Shown here in pieces: positions 26,395 to 35,660 of a stretch of DNA of 64,000 bases (positions within the stretch are counted from its first letter, which is position 1; each line of letters opens with the position of its first letter). The notes beneath the pieces were generated by a model that had not been told where the DNA came from, did not search any database, and worked only from the letters and a program-made list of their open reading frames with translations. The position numbers were made by a program, and so were the translations under genes. The DNA comes from an uncultured Chlorobiota bacterium (GTDB lineage Bacteria; Bacteroidota; Ignavibacteria; UBA10030; UBA6906), in assembly GCA_900696645.1 (NCBI GenBank), contig CAADGV010000011.1, positions 1 to 64,000 of the forward strand, given 5' to 3'.

Positions 26395-26475
26395 GGGTGT
26401 TCCGGAATCTGTGATGTGGAGACGTCGTTGATGGTGGGTGGTGACGTGAGAGTGATTACCGGAACACCCTTTTTT
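26395..26475 (+). repeat. 11-bp perfect inverted repeat with T-tract between mltG and the Ig-like gene
   Basis: GGGTGTTCCGG at 26395-26405 pairs perfectly with CCGGAACACCC at 26459-26469, and AATC/GATT extend the stem with one bulge. Six T residues follow on the plus strand. The shape is that of an intrinsic terminator with a long (about 50-nt) interior or of a roughly 75-nt structured RNA. There is no plus-strand gene upstream that needs it: both neighbours are on the minus strand. It could be a small RNA, an insertion scar, or a hairpin separating the two minus-strand genes. Confidence 0.45.
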
Positions 26476-26476
26476 A

Positions 26477-27508
26477 TTACCCCGTTTGCTGATTGCGCAA
26501 CTGCTCGGCCCTCTCTCTCCTGAACTTCCTGACATAATTCAAGTGGTCTGCATAGTTTCTCGCAAACCAATGTCCGCCTCGACCGTTGGATACAAAAAAG
26601 AGATAGTCATGACTCTCAGGATACACGGCGGCAACGATGGAAGCCTTCCGGGGATTGTTGATCGGCCCCGGAGGCAACCCGTAGTTCAGGTAGGTGTTGT
26701 ATGGATTTCTCACCTGCAAATCCCTGTACAGCAATCGACGCGGCCCATCCGGAATGATGAACTGAATCGTCGGGTCCGCTTCGAGCCTCATTCCTTTGCG
26801 CAACCTGTTGTGATACACACCGGATATCGTGGCCCGCTCACTATCAAGAAATGCCTCCCCTTCAATGATTGACGCCAGCGTAAGAACCTGATGAACGGAC
26901 ATTCTGAGCTCGCGAGTCCGCTCAAGAAGAGAGTCATTGAACAGGCTGAGCGTCTGGTGTACAAGACGCTTGATGATATCCTCCTCGTCAGTCTGCCAAT
27001 TGAAGCGATACGTGTTTGGTGAGAGATACCCTTCGAGTGTGCTTGCCTCAACGCCAAGCGAACGCGCAAACGTCGCGTCCTGTACAAGATTCATGAAGCG
27101 AACGGTGTCAGCACCCAACATCCTGTGAAATGCACGGGCAAAGACAATTGCACGGCGGCCTTCCCGCAGCGTGACCGATATCGGGACGATGCCGCTTCCC
27201 GTTCGCAAGGAGTGGTACAATTCAACATTCGACATTCCGCTTGTAAATTCGTACTTGCCGACATGCGTCTGCTTCCCTTTGTTCAAGACTCTGACAACAA
27301 AATCAAACCACTCCCTGTTGCGTACGATACCTTGGGATTCCAACGAATCAACAACATGGTCCCACGTTTGCCCTTTCATCACGTACATGCTTCTTCGTTC
27401 AAGTCCGGCAAACGTGTTTTCGCCGTAGAAGATATTGTACAGATATGCGGCAGCAGCAAGAACAAGCACAACAACGACGGCTGCAACAACCTTGATGACC
27501 TTTGACAC
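26477..27508 (-). CDS. mltG: Endolytic murein transglycosylase MltG
   Basis: Inner-membrane lytic transglycosylase that cuts nascent glycan strands and so sets their length. It is 343 aa with an N-terminal membrane helix (VIKVVAAVVVVLVLAAAAYL), a LysM-like region (about 45-110) and the YceG/MltG domain. That domain shows LEGYLSPNTYRF, ASIIEGEAF (catalytic-type Glu), VYHNRLRKGMRLEADPTIQF, YNTYLNYGLPPGPINNP and DYLFFVSNGRGGHWFA. Length and motifs are normal. It follows the GT-C/TPR gene by only 3 bp. Confidence 0.93.
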   Translation of the reverse strand: MSKVIKVVAAVVVVLVLAAAAYLYNIFYGENTFAGLERRSMYVMKGQTWDHVVDSLESQGIVRNREWFDFVVRVLNKGKQTHVGKYEFTSGMSNVELYHSLRTGSGIVPISVTLREGRRAIVFARAFHRMLGADTVRFMNLVQDATFARSLGVEASTLEGYLSPNTYRFNWQTDEEDIIKRLVHQTLSLFNDSLLERTRELRMSVHQVLTLASIIEGEAFLDSERATISGVYHNRLRKGMRLEADPTIQFIIPDGPRRLLYRDLQVRNPYNTYLNYGLPPGPINNPRKASIVAAVYPESHDYLFFVSNGRGGHWFARNYADHLNYVRKFRRERAEQLRNQQTG

Positions 27509-27511
27509 GAA

Positions 27512-29506
27512 CTACTTTCCCCCTTCGATTGATACCTGCTTCGAGTTTATAAGATCTTGAAAGCGCTGATTGTACATCCGGGCTTTCTCATTGTCGAGTC
27601 GAAATTTTGTGTACACGTCAGCAAGCGCCTGATAGATTTTCGGATACTCAGGATGTTCGTTCAAGATGGTTTCAAGTTGCATAATTGCACTTGCGGAGTC
27701 TCCGCGGCTGGCAGCAACCTGCGCCAATCCGATTCTCGCATCCACAAACCCGGGATATATCCGCAGGGCAGAGTCAAACTCACGTGTTGCTTCATCGAAT
27801 CTCCCCGACATCATAAGAGCAATGCCGAGGAAATGATGTGCCTTCGAGTTATGCGGATCAACAGACAAGGCTCGACCCAGCAGGTTCATCGCAGTGTTGA
27901 ACTGATTCTGATACAGATACTGGCCGGCCACCGCAATCATTCTGCCTGCTTCCTGAGGCGTAAAGTGAGTCTGTTGCCTGTCGAAGAGAAATACTTCCAT
28001 GATTTCGGGATTCCGTTCATCCGTTTGAAACAGCGGCTGTTGATTCGCAACCTCGAACCAGTTGCGCAGAACAGCGATATGTGAAACATTCTTCTCAACA
28101 AGAAACTGATGAAGTCTGTTCAGGTTTCCAATCCGTTCAATCATTTCCGGCGACACAAGGCCAACCATGTCGGCAATTTTCCGACCTGAGTAGTACGCAA
28201 TAGCGCCGATATCATGTGTGCCGACAATTGCATTTTCCGGCGTGTTGTCGTGCAACCATTTCGCCGTTCGTACTTGCCGATCGTTAATGTACAGACACAT
28301 GCCGGCATACTCGTTGCGTTTCTTCAACGACGCGTTGGCGAACTGAGTTCCTACAATCAGGATAACGACTGCTTGAAGAACGAGAATCCTTGAAGCGCGC
28401 ATCGACTTGAACAGCCCTTTCTTTCCATCGGTTGCAGTCTGCAATCCGAAAACGCCGAGCATCAATACAAACGGCACGAGCGGCATCATATATCTCCCCT
28501 CTTGATACAAATAGGGAAGCTTCATCCAGTATGCGAGAAACAATCCGAACGAAAAAAGCAAAGCGGCAAGATGAGATTGCGCCTGACGCCTGATGACCCG
28601 AAACACAACCACCGCAATGCCGATTCCTGCAAACACTGCAATCAGCATCATCTGCCCGTCGACAAGAAAATGAAATACATGCGTCGGGAAGTTGGCGGAA
28701 GTGCCTGCCCCATAGTATTTCAGCTTGGCCGCAAATGTATTGGGGAAAACAGAACCGGACAGGTACAGATTTAATCCCGCATACACAGCAGAAAGCAACG
28801 CTGCAATAACAAGAGGCTTCTTGAGCCAGTCTGGAGATGGCGGAGCGACTTTTTCGGATTTCTTTTTTGTTTTTCGAGAAGAGACCCACAACGAATGGTA
28901 GATTACATCAAGCGCAATTGCGACGAAGAGTATAACCGCTTCCGGACGCGTCCACACAAGCAATCCCGCTGCAACGCCAAATGCAATCGATTGCTTCGCG
29001 TGATAGAAGTAAAGAGTGGCAAGCAACGCACACATAAACAGCGTTGTTTCCATTCCTGAAAGCGCAGCCCACTGCATTCGGGGCTCAAGCAGAAGCAGCA
29101 ATGAAGCGCTTAATCCCAACAGAATTGACACTGAGGATGAGGCATCCGAATGAAGCGCTGAAACGATCTTGAATACGAAGTATGCAGCGAGCAGGAGAAA
29201 CGCGACCCCGAGGACATAGCTTAACATCATTTCGTTCGATGTGAAGAAGAAGCCGACGGCAAGGAAAATGGTGTACAGCGGTGATGTTGAGCCTGCGGTA
29301 ACCATTTCATTTTTGTAGTATGAAAAGCTTCCGTACTCGTTCAGATTCTTAGCAAATTGCAGATGAATCCACGGATCGTCAAGCGGAAATCCGAACTGCT
29401 TGTTTGTTTCGTATGCATGCGAACCAAACAGATACGAAACAACGACTCCTGCTGTCATCACCGCCGCAAGCAGGATGTACTTGTAGCGTTCGAGAAATCG
29501 GTGCAT
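27512..29506 (-). CDS. GT-C-type membrane glycosyltransferase with C-terminal TPR repeats
   Basis: A 664-aa protein. Residues about 1-420 hold around ten membrane helices, with an acidic motif in the first periplasmic loop (FGFPLDDPWIHLQFAKNL), as in GT39/ArnT-type glycosyltransferases that use polyprenyl-phosphate sugars. The C-terminal part (about 540-655) contains TPR units (HNSKAHHFLGIALMMSGRFD; YPGFVDARIGLAQVAASRGD; YPKIYQALADVYTKFRLDNE). Target and donor are unknown. It overlaps tsaD by 1 bp (TGATG) and is followed by mltG, so the three probably share a transcript. Confidence 0.75.
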   Translation of the reverse strand: MHRFLERYKYILLAAVMTAGVVVSYLFGSHAYETNKQFGFPLDDPWIHLQFAKNLNEYGSFSYYKNEMVTAGSTSPLYTIFLAVGFFFTSNEMMLSYVLGVAFLLLAAYFVFKIVSALHSDASSSVSILLGLSASLLLLLEPRMQWAALSGMETTLFMCALLATLYFYHAKQSIAFGVAAGLLVWTRPEAVILFVAIALDVIYHSLWVSSRKTKKKSEKVAPPSPDWLKKPLVIAALLSAVYAGLNLYLSGSVFPNTFAAKLKYYGAGTSANFPTHVFHFLVDGQMMLIAVFAGIGIAVVVFRVIRRQAQSHLAALLFSFGLFLAYWMKLPYLYQEGRYMMPLVPFVLMLGVFGLQTATDGKKGLFKSMRASRILVLQAVVILIVGTQFANASLKKRNEYAGMCLYINDRQVRTAKWLHDNTPENAIVGTHDIGAIAYYSGRKIADMVGLVSPEMIERIGNLNRLHQFLVEKNVSHIAVLRNWFEVANQQPLFQTDERNPEIMEVFLFDRQQTHFTPQEAGRMIAVAGQYLYQNQFNTAMNLLGRALSVDPHNSKAHHFLGIALMMSGRFDEATREFDSALRIYPGFVDARIGLAQVAASRGDSASAIMQLETILNEHPEYPKIYQALADVYTKFRLDNEKARMYNQRFQDLINSKQVSIEGGK

Positions 29507-30519
29507 CAGGCAAGTTCCAGATTTGCAACTGCGGAGAGTTCATACGGCGAGGTCGTGCCACGCAGAAGTTTCATCCAGCCAACATATCCTATCATAGCGC
29601 CGTTGTCCATGCAGTATTCGAGTTTGGGGTAGAAGAGGCGGTAGCCCTTCTTTTCGCATTCTGCCGTCATTCGTTTTCGCAGACGTGAGTTTGCCGAAAC
29701 GCCGCCTGCAAGAGCTACATCGTGCACCTTCATTTCATCAGCAGCGAATAGTGTTTTGCCAACAAGCACATCAACAACCGCGTCCTGAAAGCTTGCGCAG
29801 ATATCGGCCATCAGTTCCGGACTGATGGAAGATGTGTTATGCAGAAGGCCGTTGTTCTTCAGATAGTAAAGGACGGCAGTCTTCACGCCGCTGAAGCTGA
29901 AATCATACGAACCTTCTTCAAGAAATGTTCGGGGAAATTGGATGGCTGAGGGATTGCCATGCACTGCTCGTTTGTCGATCACCGGTCCGCCCGGATAACC
30001 AAGTCCCAGCATTTTTGCCACTTTATCAAACGCTTCGCCTGACGCATCATCACGAGTTTGTCCGAGAATCGAATGCTGAAACGGCTCGCTCACATGAACA
30101 AGCATCGAGTGCCCGCCCGAAACAATAAGCGAAACAAACGGATACGAAGGAACCCGTTCTTCGAGAAACACCGAGTACAGGTGCCCTTCCATATGGTTGA
30201 CGCCGACGAACGGAATGTTCAATCCGTAAGCCAATGCTTTAGCGAAATTCAGCCCGACCAGCAACGCCCCGACAAGCCCCGGACCTTGAGTTGCCGCAAC
30301 ACCGGAAAGTTGGCTCTTCGAAATTCCGGCCCTCTGAAGTGCCTCTTCAACTACTTCAACAATCATCCGCTGGTGGGCACGCGACGCGAGTTCGGGAACA
30401 ACGCCCCCGTACTTTGCATGGACAAACTGCGAAGAGATGACGTTGGATTTCACAACGCCATCTTCGAGCACAGCAGCCGATGTTTCATCGCATGATGTTT
30501 CTATTCCAAGAACAAACAC
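29506..30519 (-). CDS. tsaD: tRNA N6-adenosine threonylcarbamoyltransferase TsaD
   Basis: Transfers threonylcarbamoyl to A37 of ANN-decoding tRNAs, working with TsaB/TsaE. It is 337 aa, the standard length. ASKHA-fold motifs are visible: MFVLGIETSCDETSAAVLED at the N-terminus, VPELASRAHQRMI, the metal-binding NHMEGHLYS (His pair), VSGGHSMLVHV, and the C-terminal LAGGVSANSRLRKR and YCMDNGAMIGYVG. It is an essential housekeeping gene with no oddity. Confidence 0.97.
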   Translation of the reverse strand: MFVLGIETSCDETSAAVLEDGVVKSNVISSQFVHAKYGGVVPELASRAHQRMIVEVVEEALQRAGISKSQLSGVAATQGPGLVGALLVGLNFAKALAYGLNIPFVGVNHMEGHLYSVFLEERVPSYPFVSLIVSGGHSMLVHVSEPFQHSILGQTRDDASGEAFDKVAKMLGLGYPGGPVIDKRAVHGNPSAIQFPRTFLEEGSYDFSFSGVKTAVLYYLKNNGLLHNTSSISPELMADICASFQDAVVDVLVGKTLFAADEMKVHDVALAGGVSANSRLRKRMTAECEKKGYRLFYPKLEYCMDNGAMIGYVGWMKLLRGTTSPYELSAVANLELA

Positions 30520-30584
30520 AGATTCAACTCACAGGGATTTTACTTGATGGAAGTGTAATATGGTAATCAAAGCGAGCCTGAGTA

Positions 30585-31718
30585 TCAAGAAAGCACCGTG
30601 CGGGGAACACGGGCGCTCACCATGCAGGTTACTTCATAGGGAATGGTACCGAGTTGTTCTGCAATCGACCATGCGCTTATCCACTCGTCACCGGTTCCGC
30701 CCAGCAGAGTCACCTCGTCGCCAAGCCGGACTTCGCCGGAAGTGCCGACATCAATCATGCAATGATCCATGCAGATTGTACCGACAACGGGATAGCGTTT
30801 TCCTCGAATGAGAACTTCGGCTTTGTTCGTCAACATACGCGAGTAGCCGTCACCGTAACCTGCGGGCACTGTTGCAATCCACGTTTCGTGTTGCGTTGTA
30901 AAACGCCGTCCGTACGAGATTGCCGTTCCGGCCGGAACTTTCTTCATCAACGTGATGCGGGAGAATAACGACATGACGGGTTTCAACTGCGCCTCGGATG
31001 CCAGCTCTTTCGTAGGGCCGTATCCGTACAGCATAATGCCGGGCCTCACCATATCAAAATGTGAATCGGGCAGGGTGATGGTTGCAGCGCTGTTTGCCAT
31101 GTGCCGCAGGGGAACCGCAATGCGCCGCCGGTCGAGTTCTTCCAGTACACGATTGAAGCGATGCAATTGCTGGCGGGCAAAACTCTGATCATCGTCCTCC
31201 GCCGTCGCAAAATGACTGTACACGCCGGCAAGCTCGAGCCTTCGTAATCGTGCTATCTGTTCGATACAATCCGGGGCTGCTTCATGCGAAAGCCCGAGCC
31301 GGCTCATACCTGTATCAACTTTGGCATGAACGCGAAGCGTGTGGCCCATCCGCTGGGCGAGTGAAGCAAGCCACTGCGCCTGCTCAAGCGAACTGATTGT
31401 CAGTTCGAGGTCGGCGGAAATCGCCCATTCACACTGCCCCTCGGGCGCTATTTCGAAAGCAAGAATCGGCGTATCAACTCCATCCTGCCTGAGTTCCAGA
31501 CCTTCCTCCACACGAGCAACGCCAAGATAGTACACGCCTCCGCGAACAACTTCGTGCGAGATCGTTCGCACGCCGTGGCCGTAGGCATGCGATTTCACAA
31601 CCGCCATGATTTTCGTTGTTGGCCCGACGTAGGCTTTGACACGATGGAGATTATGTCGCAGCGCGGCAAGGTTAATGATTGCACGGGTCGGGTGGATTGA
31701 GGGAACGGGAACATTCAT
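30585..31718 (-). CDS. alr: Alanine racemase
   Basis: PLP-dependent interconversion of L- and D-alanine for peptidoglycan. It is 377 aa, with the PLP lysine in MAVVKSHAYGHG (about residue 40), HAKVDTGMSRLGL, ANSAATITLPDSHFDMVRPG, and the catalytic-tyrosine region AISYGRRF plus VGTICMDHCMIDV in the C-terminal barrel. The N-terminus HPTRAIINLAALRHNLHRVK is typical. It lies 65 bp upstream of tsaD on the same strand, so co-transcription is possible. Confidence 0.96.
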   Translation of the reverse strand: MNVPVPSIHPTRAIINLAALRHNLHRVKAYVGPTTKIMAVVKSHAYGHGVRTISHEVVRGGVYYLGVARVEEGLELRQDGVDTPILAFEIAPEGQCEWAISADLELTISSLEQAQWLASLAQRMGHTLRVHAKVDTGMSRLGLSHEAAPDCIEQIARLRRLELAGVYSHFATAEDDDQSFARQQLHRFNRVLEELDRRRIAVPLRHMANSAATITLPDSHFDMVRPGIMLYGYGPTKELASEAQLKPVMSLFSRITLMKKVPAGTAISYGRRFTTQHETWIATVPAGYGDGYSRMLTNKAEVLIRGKRYPVVGTICMDHCMIDVGTSGEVRLGDEVTLLGGTGDEWISAWSIAEQLGTIPYEVTCMVSARVPRTVLS

Positions 31719-31933
31719 TGGTCAAGCGTTGTCGTTATCAGTCGTTCGTCTTGAAATTCTATTGCAGACAGTTTCAATATCGAAATGGAATTGCTGATTA
31801 GCAAGGCAATGCCGTTTGTGCAGACATCCTATTCTAAAACTGTGCTCAAAAGAACTCCTTGCAGATGCAACACAATTTCACCAAATTTGTATCAATTTCA
31901 CAGCGTTCTTCACAAGAAGGTATTCCATCCTTT

Positions 31934-32545
31934 ATGAGTTTTCCCAGCCCGTTTTACCGGTGGCGACCGCATCCCTGGCACGGACTTGAGCTCGGACCGG
32001 AACCGCCGCACATCATTCATGCGTTCATTGAAATAACTCCCTTTGACCTGATGAAGTATGAGGTTGACAAAACAACGGGCTATCTGCGGGTAGACAGGCC
32101 GCAGCGAACATCCTCGTTGCCACCTTCCCTGTACGGATTTATTCCGAGAACGTATTGCGCAAGCCGCGTAAAAGATTTGTCGGGAGTTGCTGACAGAGGT
32201 GATGGCGACCCGCTCGATATTTGTGTGTTGAGCGAGCGACCCATCAACCGTTCCGAAGTAATTCTCAACGCTCGCGTCATCGGCGGAATTCACATGATTG
32301 ACCACGGTGAGGCGGACGACAAGATCATTGCCGTTCTGGCTAACGACAGCGTGTGGGATGCCACAAGAGATATCGCTGACGTGCCAACCGTTGTGGTTCA
32401 GCGGTTGCGTCATTACTTCGCCACGTACAAAACAATGCCGGGCGAGATTTCGGATGTCTCCATCGAACGTATATATGATTGCTCTCATGCGCTGAAAGTT
32501 GTCAGCGCCGCAATTCAGGATTACGACGAAGTGTACGGCAGGTGA
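31934..32545 (+). CDS. ppa: Inorganic pyrophosphatase (family I)
   Basis: Hydrolyses pyrophosphate to phosphate. The ATG at 31934 begins [17 protein letters not shown] and gives 203 aa; AAGAAGG lies about 13 bp upstream. A longer in-frame start at 31859 lacks conserved sequence. Family I features: [15 protein letters not shown], the metal-binding [11 protein letters not shown], and [20 protein letters not shown]. The N-terminus is slightly longer than in the E. coli enzyme. It is first in a tightly packed plus-strand operon; its stop overlaps the next gene's GTG start. Confidence 0.95.
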   Translation: MSFPSPFYRWRPHPWHGLELGPEPPHIIHAFIEITPFDLMKYEVDKTTGYLRVDRPQRTSSLPPSLYGFIPRTYCASRVKDLSGVADRGDGDPLDICVLSERPINRSEVILNARVIGGIHMIDHGEADDKIIAVLANDSVWDATRDIADVPTVVVQRLRHYFATYKTMPGEISDVSIERIYDCSHALKVVSAAIQDYDEVYGR

Positions 32546-33012
32546 GTTGGAAAACTGTTCTTTACAAGTACGATCCGGCGGTGCCGAGTTCCTGGCTTCT
32601 GCTGCTTGCGGGCTTTGTGTGGATGGCGGTTGGCGTATTTCTCTGCATCCGGGCTGCTGATTGGCTTGCGCCATTGCCCGATGCGACTGCGGTACTATTG
32701 GCGGCAGCGGGCACGATGGTGGCCATTGTGTCAAGCCGGTTCATGTTCAGAGGAATCGCGCATCGCAACGTCGAGAGAATCTCACGCCTGCCTGAACGAA
32801 CATGCATCTTCGCATTTTCTGCCTGGCGCGGGTATGGAATTATCAGCGTGATGATCCTGCTTGGCTTTGTGCTCCGCAGTTCGCTACCCGGACAATATCT
32901 CTTTCTCCCGTACTTTGCGATGGGGGGAACGCTGGTGCTGTCCAGTTATGTGTTTTTCCGAAGCTATTGGAACCGGCGGCAACGTCTGAAAGAGATCTCG
33001 CAGATCATGTAA
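32542..33012 (+). CDS. Small integral membrane protein, unknown function
   Basis: A 156-aa protein. The GTG start overlaps the ppa stop (GTGA), giving [18 protein letters not shown]; an in-frame ATG further upstream lies inside ppa. Four hydrophobic segments are seen ([74 protein letters not shown]), with a basic C-terminus ([13 protein letters not shown]). The family was not recognised. Coupling to ppa suggests co-expression, not a known shared pathway. Confidence 0.72.
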   Translation: MSWKTVLYKYDPAVPSSWLLLLAGFVWMAVGVFLCIRAADWLAPLPDATAVLLAAAGTMVAIVSSRFMFRGIAHRNVERISRLPERTCIFAFSAWRGYGIISVMILLGFVLRSSLPGQYLFLPYFAMGGTLVLSSYVFFRSYWNRRQRLKEISQIM

Positions 33013-33043
33013 CTTTCATGTACAACAGCTTGGAGGTAGAGTC

Positions 33044-33469
33044 ATGGCAAGCTCACGCGACCCTCGCTCCGCCCTTCTCGAACGCATTCGTGAAGGCATC
33101 CGTACAGCAGAAACGCAATCCGCCGGTCTCAAAAAGAAGAATTCCCGCTACTCAACAACAGGAATTGTGGCAAGCGCGCTGAGCACGGTCATCGCCGCCA
33201 CAGTTGCCTCGATAGGCCCGATAATCGGGCAGGGGGCGCCGGCATGGAAGCTGACCTGCGGTTTCATCGCCCTGTGTACAGGTGTCGCAACAGTGACTAC
33301 AGGATTGCAGAAGCAGTTTTCCGTAACCGAACGGTACGCAAAAGCCGTCGCATGTGCCGGCAAACTCCGATCGCTGGAGTTTGCCCTGACAGTCACCAAC
33401 CGTGAAACCGGAGAGGTGGCAAAGGAGTACGAGTCAGCGATTGCAAGCTACTCCGATGTTCTTTTATAA
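33044..33469 (+). CDS. Two-helix membrane protein, SLATT-like
   Basis: A 141-aa protein with a good SD (TTGGAGG). An N-terminal charged helix (about 1-38) is followed by two hydrophobic segments (GIVASALSTVIAATVASIGP and LTCGFIALCTGVATVTTGL) and a C-terminal helix (YAKAVACAGKLRSLEFALTV). The 2-TM plus flanking-helix layout is like SLATT/DUF4231-type proteins, some of which are effectors in nucleotide-signal defence systems. No SMODS or SLOG partner gene is adjacent, so no defence role is claimed. Confidence 0.55.
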   Translation: MASSRDPRSALLERIREGIRTAETQSAGLKKKNSRYSTTGIVASALSTVIAATVASIGPIIGQGAPAWKLTCGFIALCTGVATVTTGLQKQFSVTERYAKAVACAGKLRSLEFALTVTNRETGEVAKEYESAIASYSDVLL

Positions 33470-33476
33470 ATCAAAC

Positions 33477-34229
33477 ATGTTCGACACCTCCGACATTGAA
33501 CGAATGGAAACTGCACACCCCCTCACGTTTTGGGAGAACGTGAGACACAATACCAGATGGGGGCAGTATATTCATTCCATCGAAGAGCGTGCTTTTCACA
33601 TTGCGCTGAGGGCTGCTCAACGCCCTTCTGTGGCTCTCGAAATCGGATCAGAAGGGGGATATTGGACGAGGCATTTGGTTGAACGCGACTGGGAGGTTAT
33701 CTGTACAGACGTGGATGAGGAAGCATTGGAATTGTGCCGGAAACGTGTGCCATCAGCAACGCACGTTCATGTATCTCCGGACTCAACAACACTTCCGTGT
33801 GCCTCGGGAACCGTTGGCTTGCTGGTGTGTTTCGAAGTGTTTCCTGTTATCAACTCGACATGGTTTGTGGCGGAAGCAAACCGGGTGCTTTCCGGCGGCG
33901 GCGTATTGGTCGGAGTCACCCAAAACAGAAAATCAATTCGTTCCGTTGTTGCAAAGTTCTTGCACATTGTTGATGGAACACGAAAGGCATCATTTGACAA
34001 TCGCCATTTGTACACATTCACGTACGAGGATTGGAAAAACCAAGTGACACAACGGGGCCTGTCTGTTATCCATGAAGAAGGTATGTGCTGGCTTCCTTTC
34101 CAGCGCAAAAGCAACTTCTTCCTCATTCCCCACCTGACGCGTCTGGAGAAACACATGGGTTTACGCGACATTCCGGAGTTAAGCCCCTGGATCGCGTTTG
34201 TCGCTCAAAAGAGGTACGTTTCAGAATGA
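33477..34229 (+). CDS. SAM-dependent methyltransferase
   Basis: A class I methyltransferase of about 250 aa. The Rossmann motif I is ALEIGSEGGYWTRHL, followed by the acidic motif VICTDVDEEALELC, the post-II region TLPCASGTVGLLVCFEVFPV and VLSGGGVLVGVTQN. The substrate is unknown. An alternative start at 33456 (MFFYKSN) would overlap the preceding gene; neither start has a clear SD. Its stop overlaps the next start (ATGA), indicating coupling to the VOC-domain gene. Confidence 0.8.
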   Translation: MFDTSDIERMETAHPLTFWENVRHNTRWGQYIHSIEERAFHIALRAAQRPSVALEIGSEGGYWTRHLVERDWEVICTDVDEEALELCRKRVPSATHVHVSPDSTTLPCASGTVGLLVCFEVFPVINSTWFVAEANRVLSGGGVLVGVTQNRKSIRSVVAKFLHIVDGTRKASFDNRHLYTFTYEDWKNQVTQRGLSVIHEEGMCWLPFQRKSNFFLIPHLTRLEKHMGLRDIPELSPWIAFVAQKRYVSE

Positions 34230-34954
34230 ACAGAATCAAGCTTGGCAACTACGCTCATATTTCGATTTCCGTCCTCGACCTGCAGGAATCATCGCGCTTC
34301 TATGAGCTGCTGGGTTTCAAAGTTTTGTACGGGAACAACGAACCGCATCCCTGGGCGCTGTTCACCGACGGTTCCGTGAACATTCATTTGTACCAGTTCT
34401 CGTTTGTGTCGCCGGCACTGCACTATTTCTCGAATCACATGCAGGACAAGGTTCTTGAGCTGATGCGTCTCGGCATCAGGCCGGGGCAGCAGACAAGCAA
34501 AGATGGCCACAGAGTGCAGAGTACGATTGCCGACCCGAGTGAGTTCCTGATTATGCTGATGCATCACAATGACGCTGAGATGCCGAAGCCGGACGGGGAT
34601 TTGCGCTGCAGACTTGGAACGTTCGGCGAACTCAGCATCAACACGGAGAATCTCGGCTCAAGCGTTGACTTCTGGCAACAATTCGATTTCACCATTCTGA
34701 ACCGCGGAGAGAAGCCGTATCCGTGGGCAATCTTGTCCGATGGCGCGATGACGGTTGGCTTTCATCAAACTTCATCATTCACAACTCCGGCGTTAACCTA
34801 CTACGCAACAGATGTTCATGAAAGAGTTCAACTCCTCAAGTATGATTCATTCCGGAACCTCAGGGAACTGAAGGATGCGTCCGGAACAACAGAAGGAGCC
34901 GTTCTCCAGGCACCCGAAGGCCAACTTCTGTTCATATTGAAGGGACGAGCCTGA
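34226..34954 (+). CDS. Two-domain VOC (glyoxalase/bleomycin-resistance fold) protein
   Basis: A 242-aa protein with two tandem VOC modules. The first opens ISISVLDLQESSRFYELLGF; the second opens GELSINTENLGSSVDFWQQF, then NRGEKPYPWAILSDGAMTVG. The start overlaps the methyltransferase stop by 4 bp, with GAGG about 11 bp upstream. VOC proteins bind a metal and act as dioxygenases, isomerases or drug-binding proteins; the metal ligands cannot be assigned by eye, and the function is unknown. Confidence 0.78.
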   Translation: MNRIKLGNYAHISISVLDLQESSRFYELLGFKVLYGNNEPHPWALFTDGSVNIHLYQFSFVSPALHYFSNHMQDKVLELMRLGIRPGQQTSKDGHRVQSTIADPSEFLIMLMHHNDAEMPKPDGDLRCRLGTFGELSINTENLGSSVDFWQQFDFTILNRGEKPYPWAILSDGAMTVGFHQTSSFTTPALTYYATDVHERVQLLKYDSFRNLRELKDASGTTEGAVLQAPEGQLLFILKGRA

Positions 34955-34986
34955 GTATTTTGATTATCATCTAACAAAGGAACCCA

Positions 34987-35649
34987 ATGCCGAGCAGCTT
35001 TGATAAATACTTTTCCGCGGAAGACATGAAGCGAATCGAGGAGGCGGTGAGAACCGCCGAGCGGGATACCTCGGGCGAGATCGTGCCCTACGTTGTGCAT
35101 CTGAGCGACATGTACGACGAGGCGATGTGGCGCGCCGGAGCCGCCCTCGGGGCGTGCGCGTTGACGGCCTTCGTTCTCTTTCATAACTTCTCGGCGTCGT
35201 GGCAGCCATTCGAGATGATGCACCTTGCGTTCGTGACGCTCGGAGCAGGAGCCATCGGGGCTTTGCTTGCCCGCTTTTCAGAGCCGGTCAGAAGATTGTT
35301 TGCAGGGAGAGATGTAATGGACAGGCGGGCTCGACAACGGGCAGGAGAAGCGTTTTTGACCGAAGAGGTTTTCAACACCCGCGACCGTACCGGCATATTG
35401 ATCTTCCTCAGTTTGCTTGAGCACGAAGTTGTCATCCTCGGCGATTCGGGTATCAATGCAAAAGTGAAGCAGGGAGAATGGGATGGAATTGTGAAGACGA
35501 TTGTTGACGGAATCCGCTCCGGAAAACCCGCCGAAGGGCTTATTGACGCTATCCGGCAATGCGGCGAATTGTTGAAACGCGAAGGAGTTGCCCGTAAGCA
35601 GGACGATTCCGACGAACTGCCGAACACGCTCCGCAGAAGCAGAACGTAG
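34987..35649 (+). CDS. TPM-domain membrane protein
   Basis: A 220-aa protein with a good SD (AAAGGA). The N-terminal part of a TPM domain (AVRTAERDTSGEIVPYVVHL) is split by two membrane helices (AGAALGACALTAFVLFHNF and LAFVTLGAGAIGALLARF). The C-terminal half has the other conserved blocks (EVFNTRDRTGILIFLSLLEH, VVILGDSGINAKV, IVDGIRSGKPAEGLIDAI). Family members such as TLP18.3 show acid-phosphatase activity or act in membrane-protein turnover; the role here is unknown. Confidence 0.82.
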   Translation: MPSSFDKYFSAEDMKRIEEAVRTAERDTSGEIVPYVVHLSDMYDEAMWRAGAALGACALTAFVLFHNFSASWQPFEMMHLAFVTLGAGAIGALLARFSEPVRRLFAGRDVMDRRARQRAGEAFLTEEVFNTRDRTGILIFLSLLEHEVVILGDSGINAKVKQGEWDGIVKTIVDGIRSGKPAEGLIDAIRQCGELLKREGVARKQDDSDELPNTLRRSRT

Positions 35650-35660
35650 TGCCACACACA

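Noticed and set aside
24592..26535. Longer start for the Ig-like lipoprotein at 26535
   Set aside because: It crosses the 26395-26469 inverted repeat and overlaps mltG; the ATG at 26310 gives a proper lipobox.
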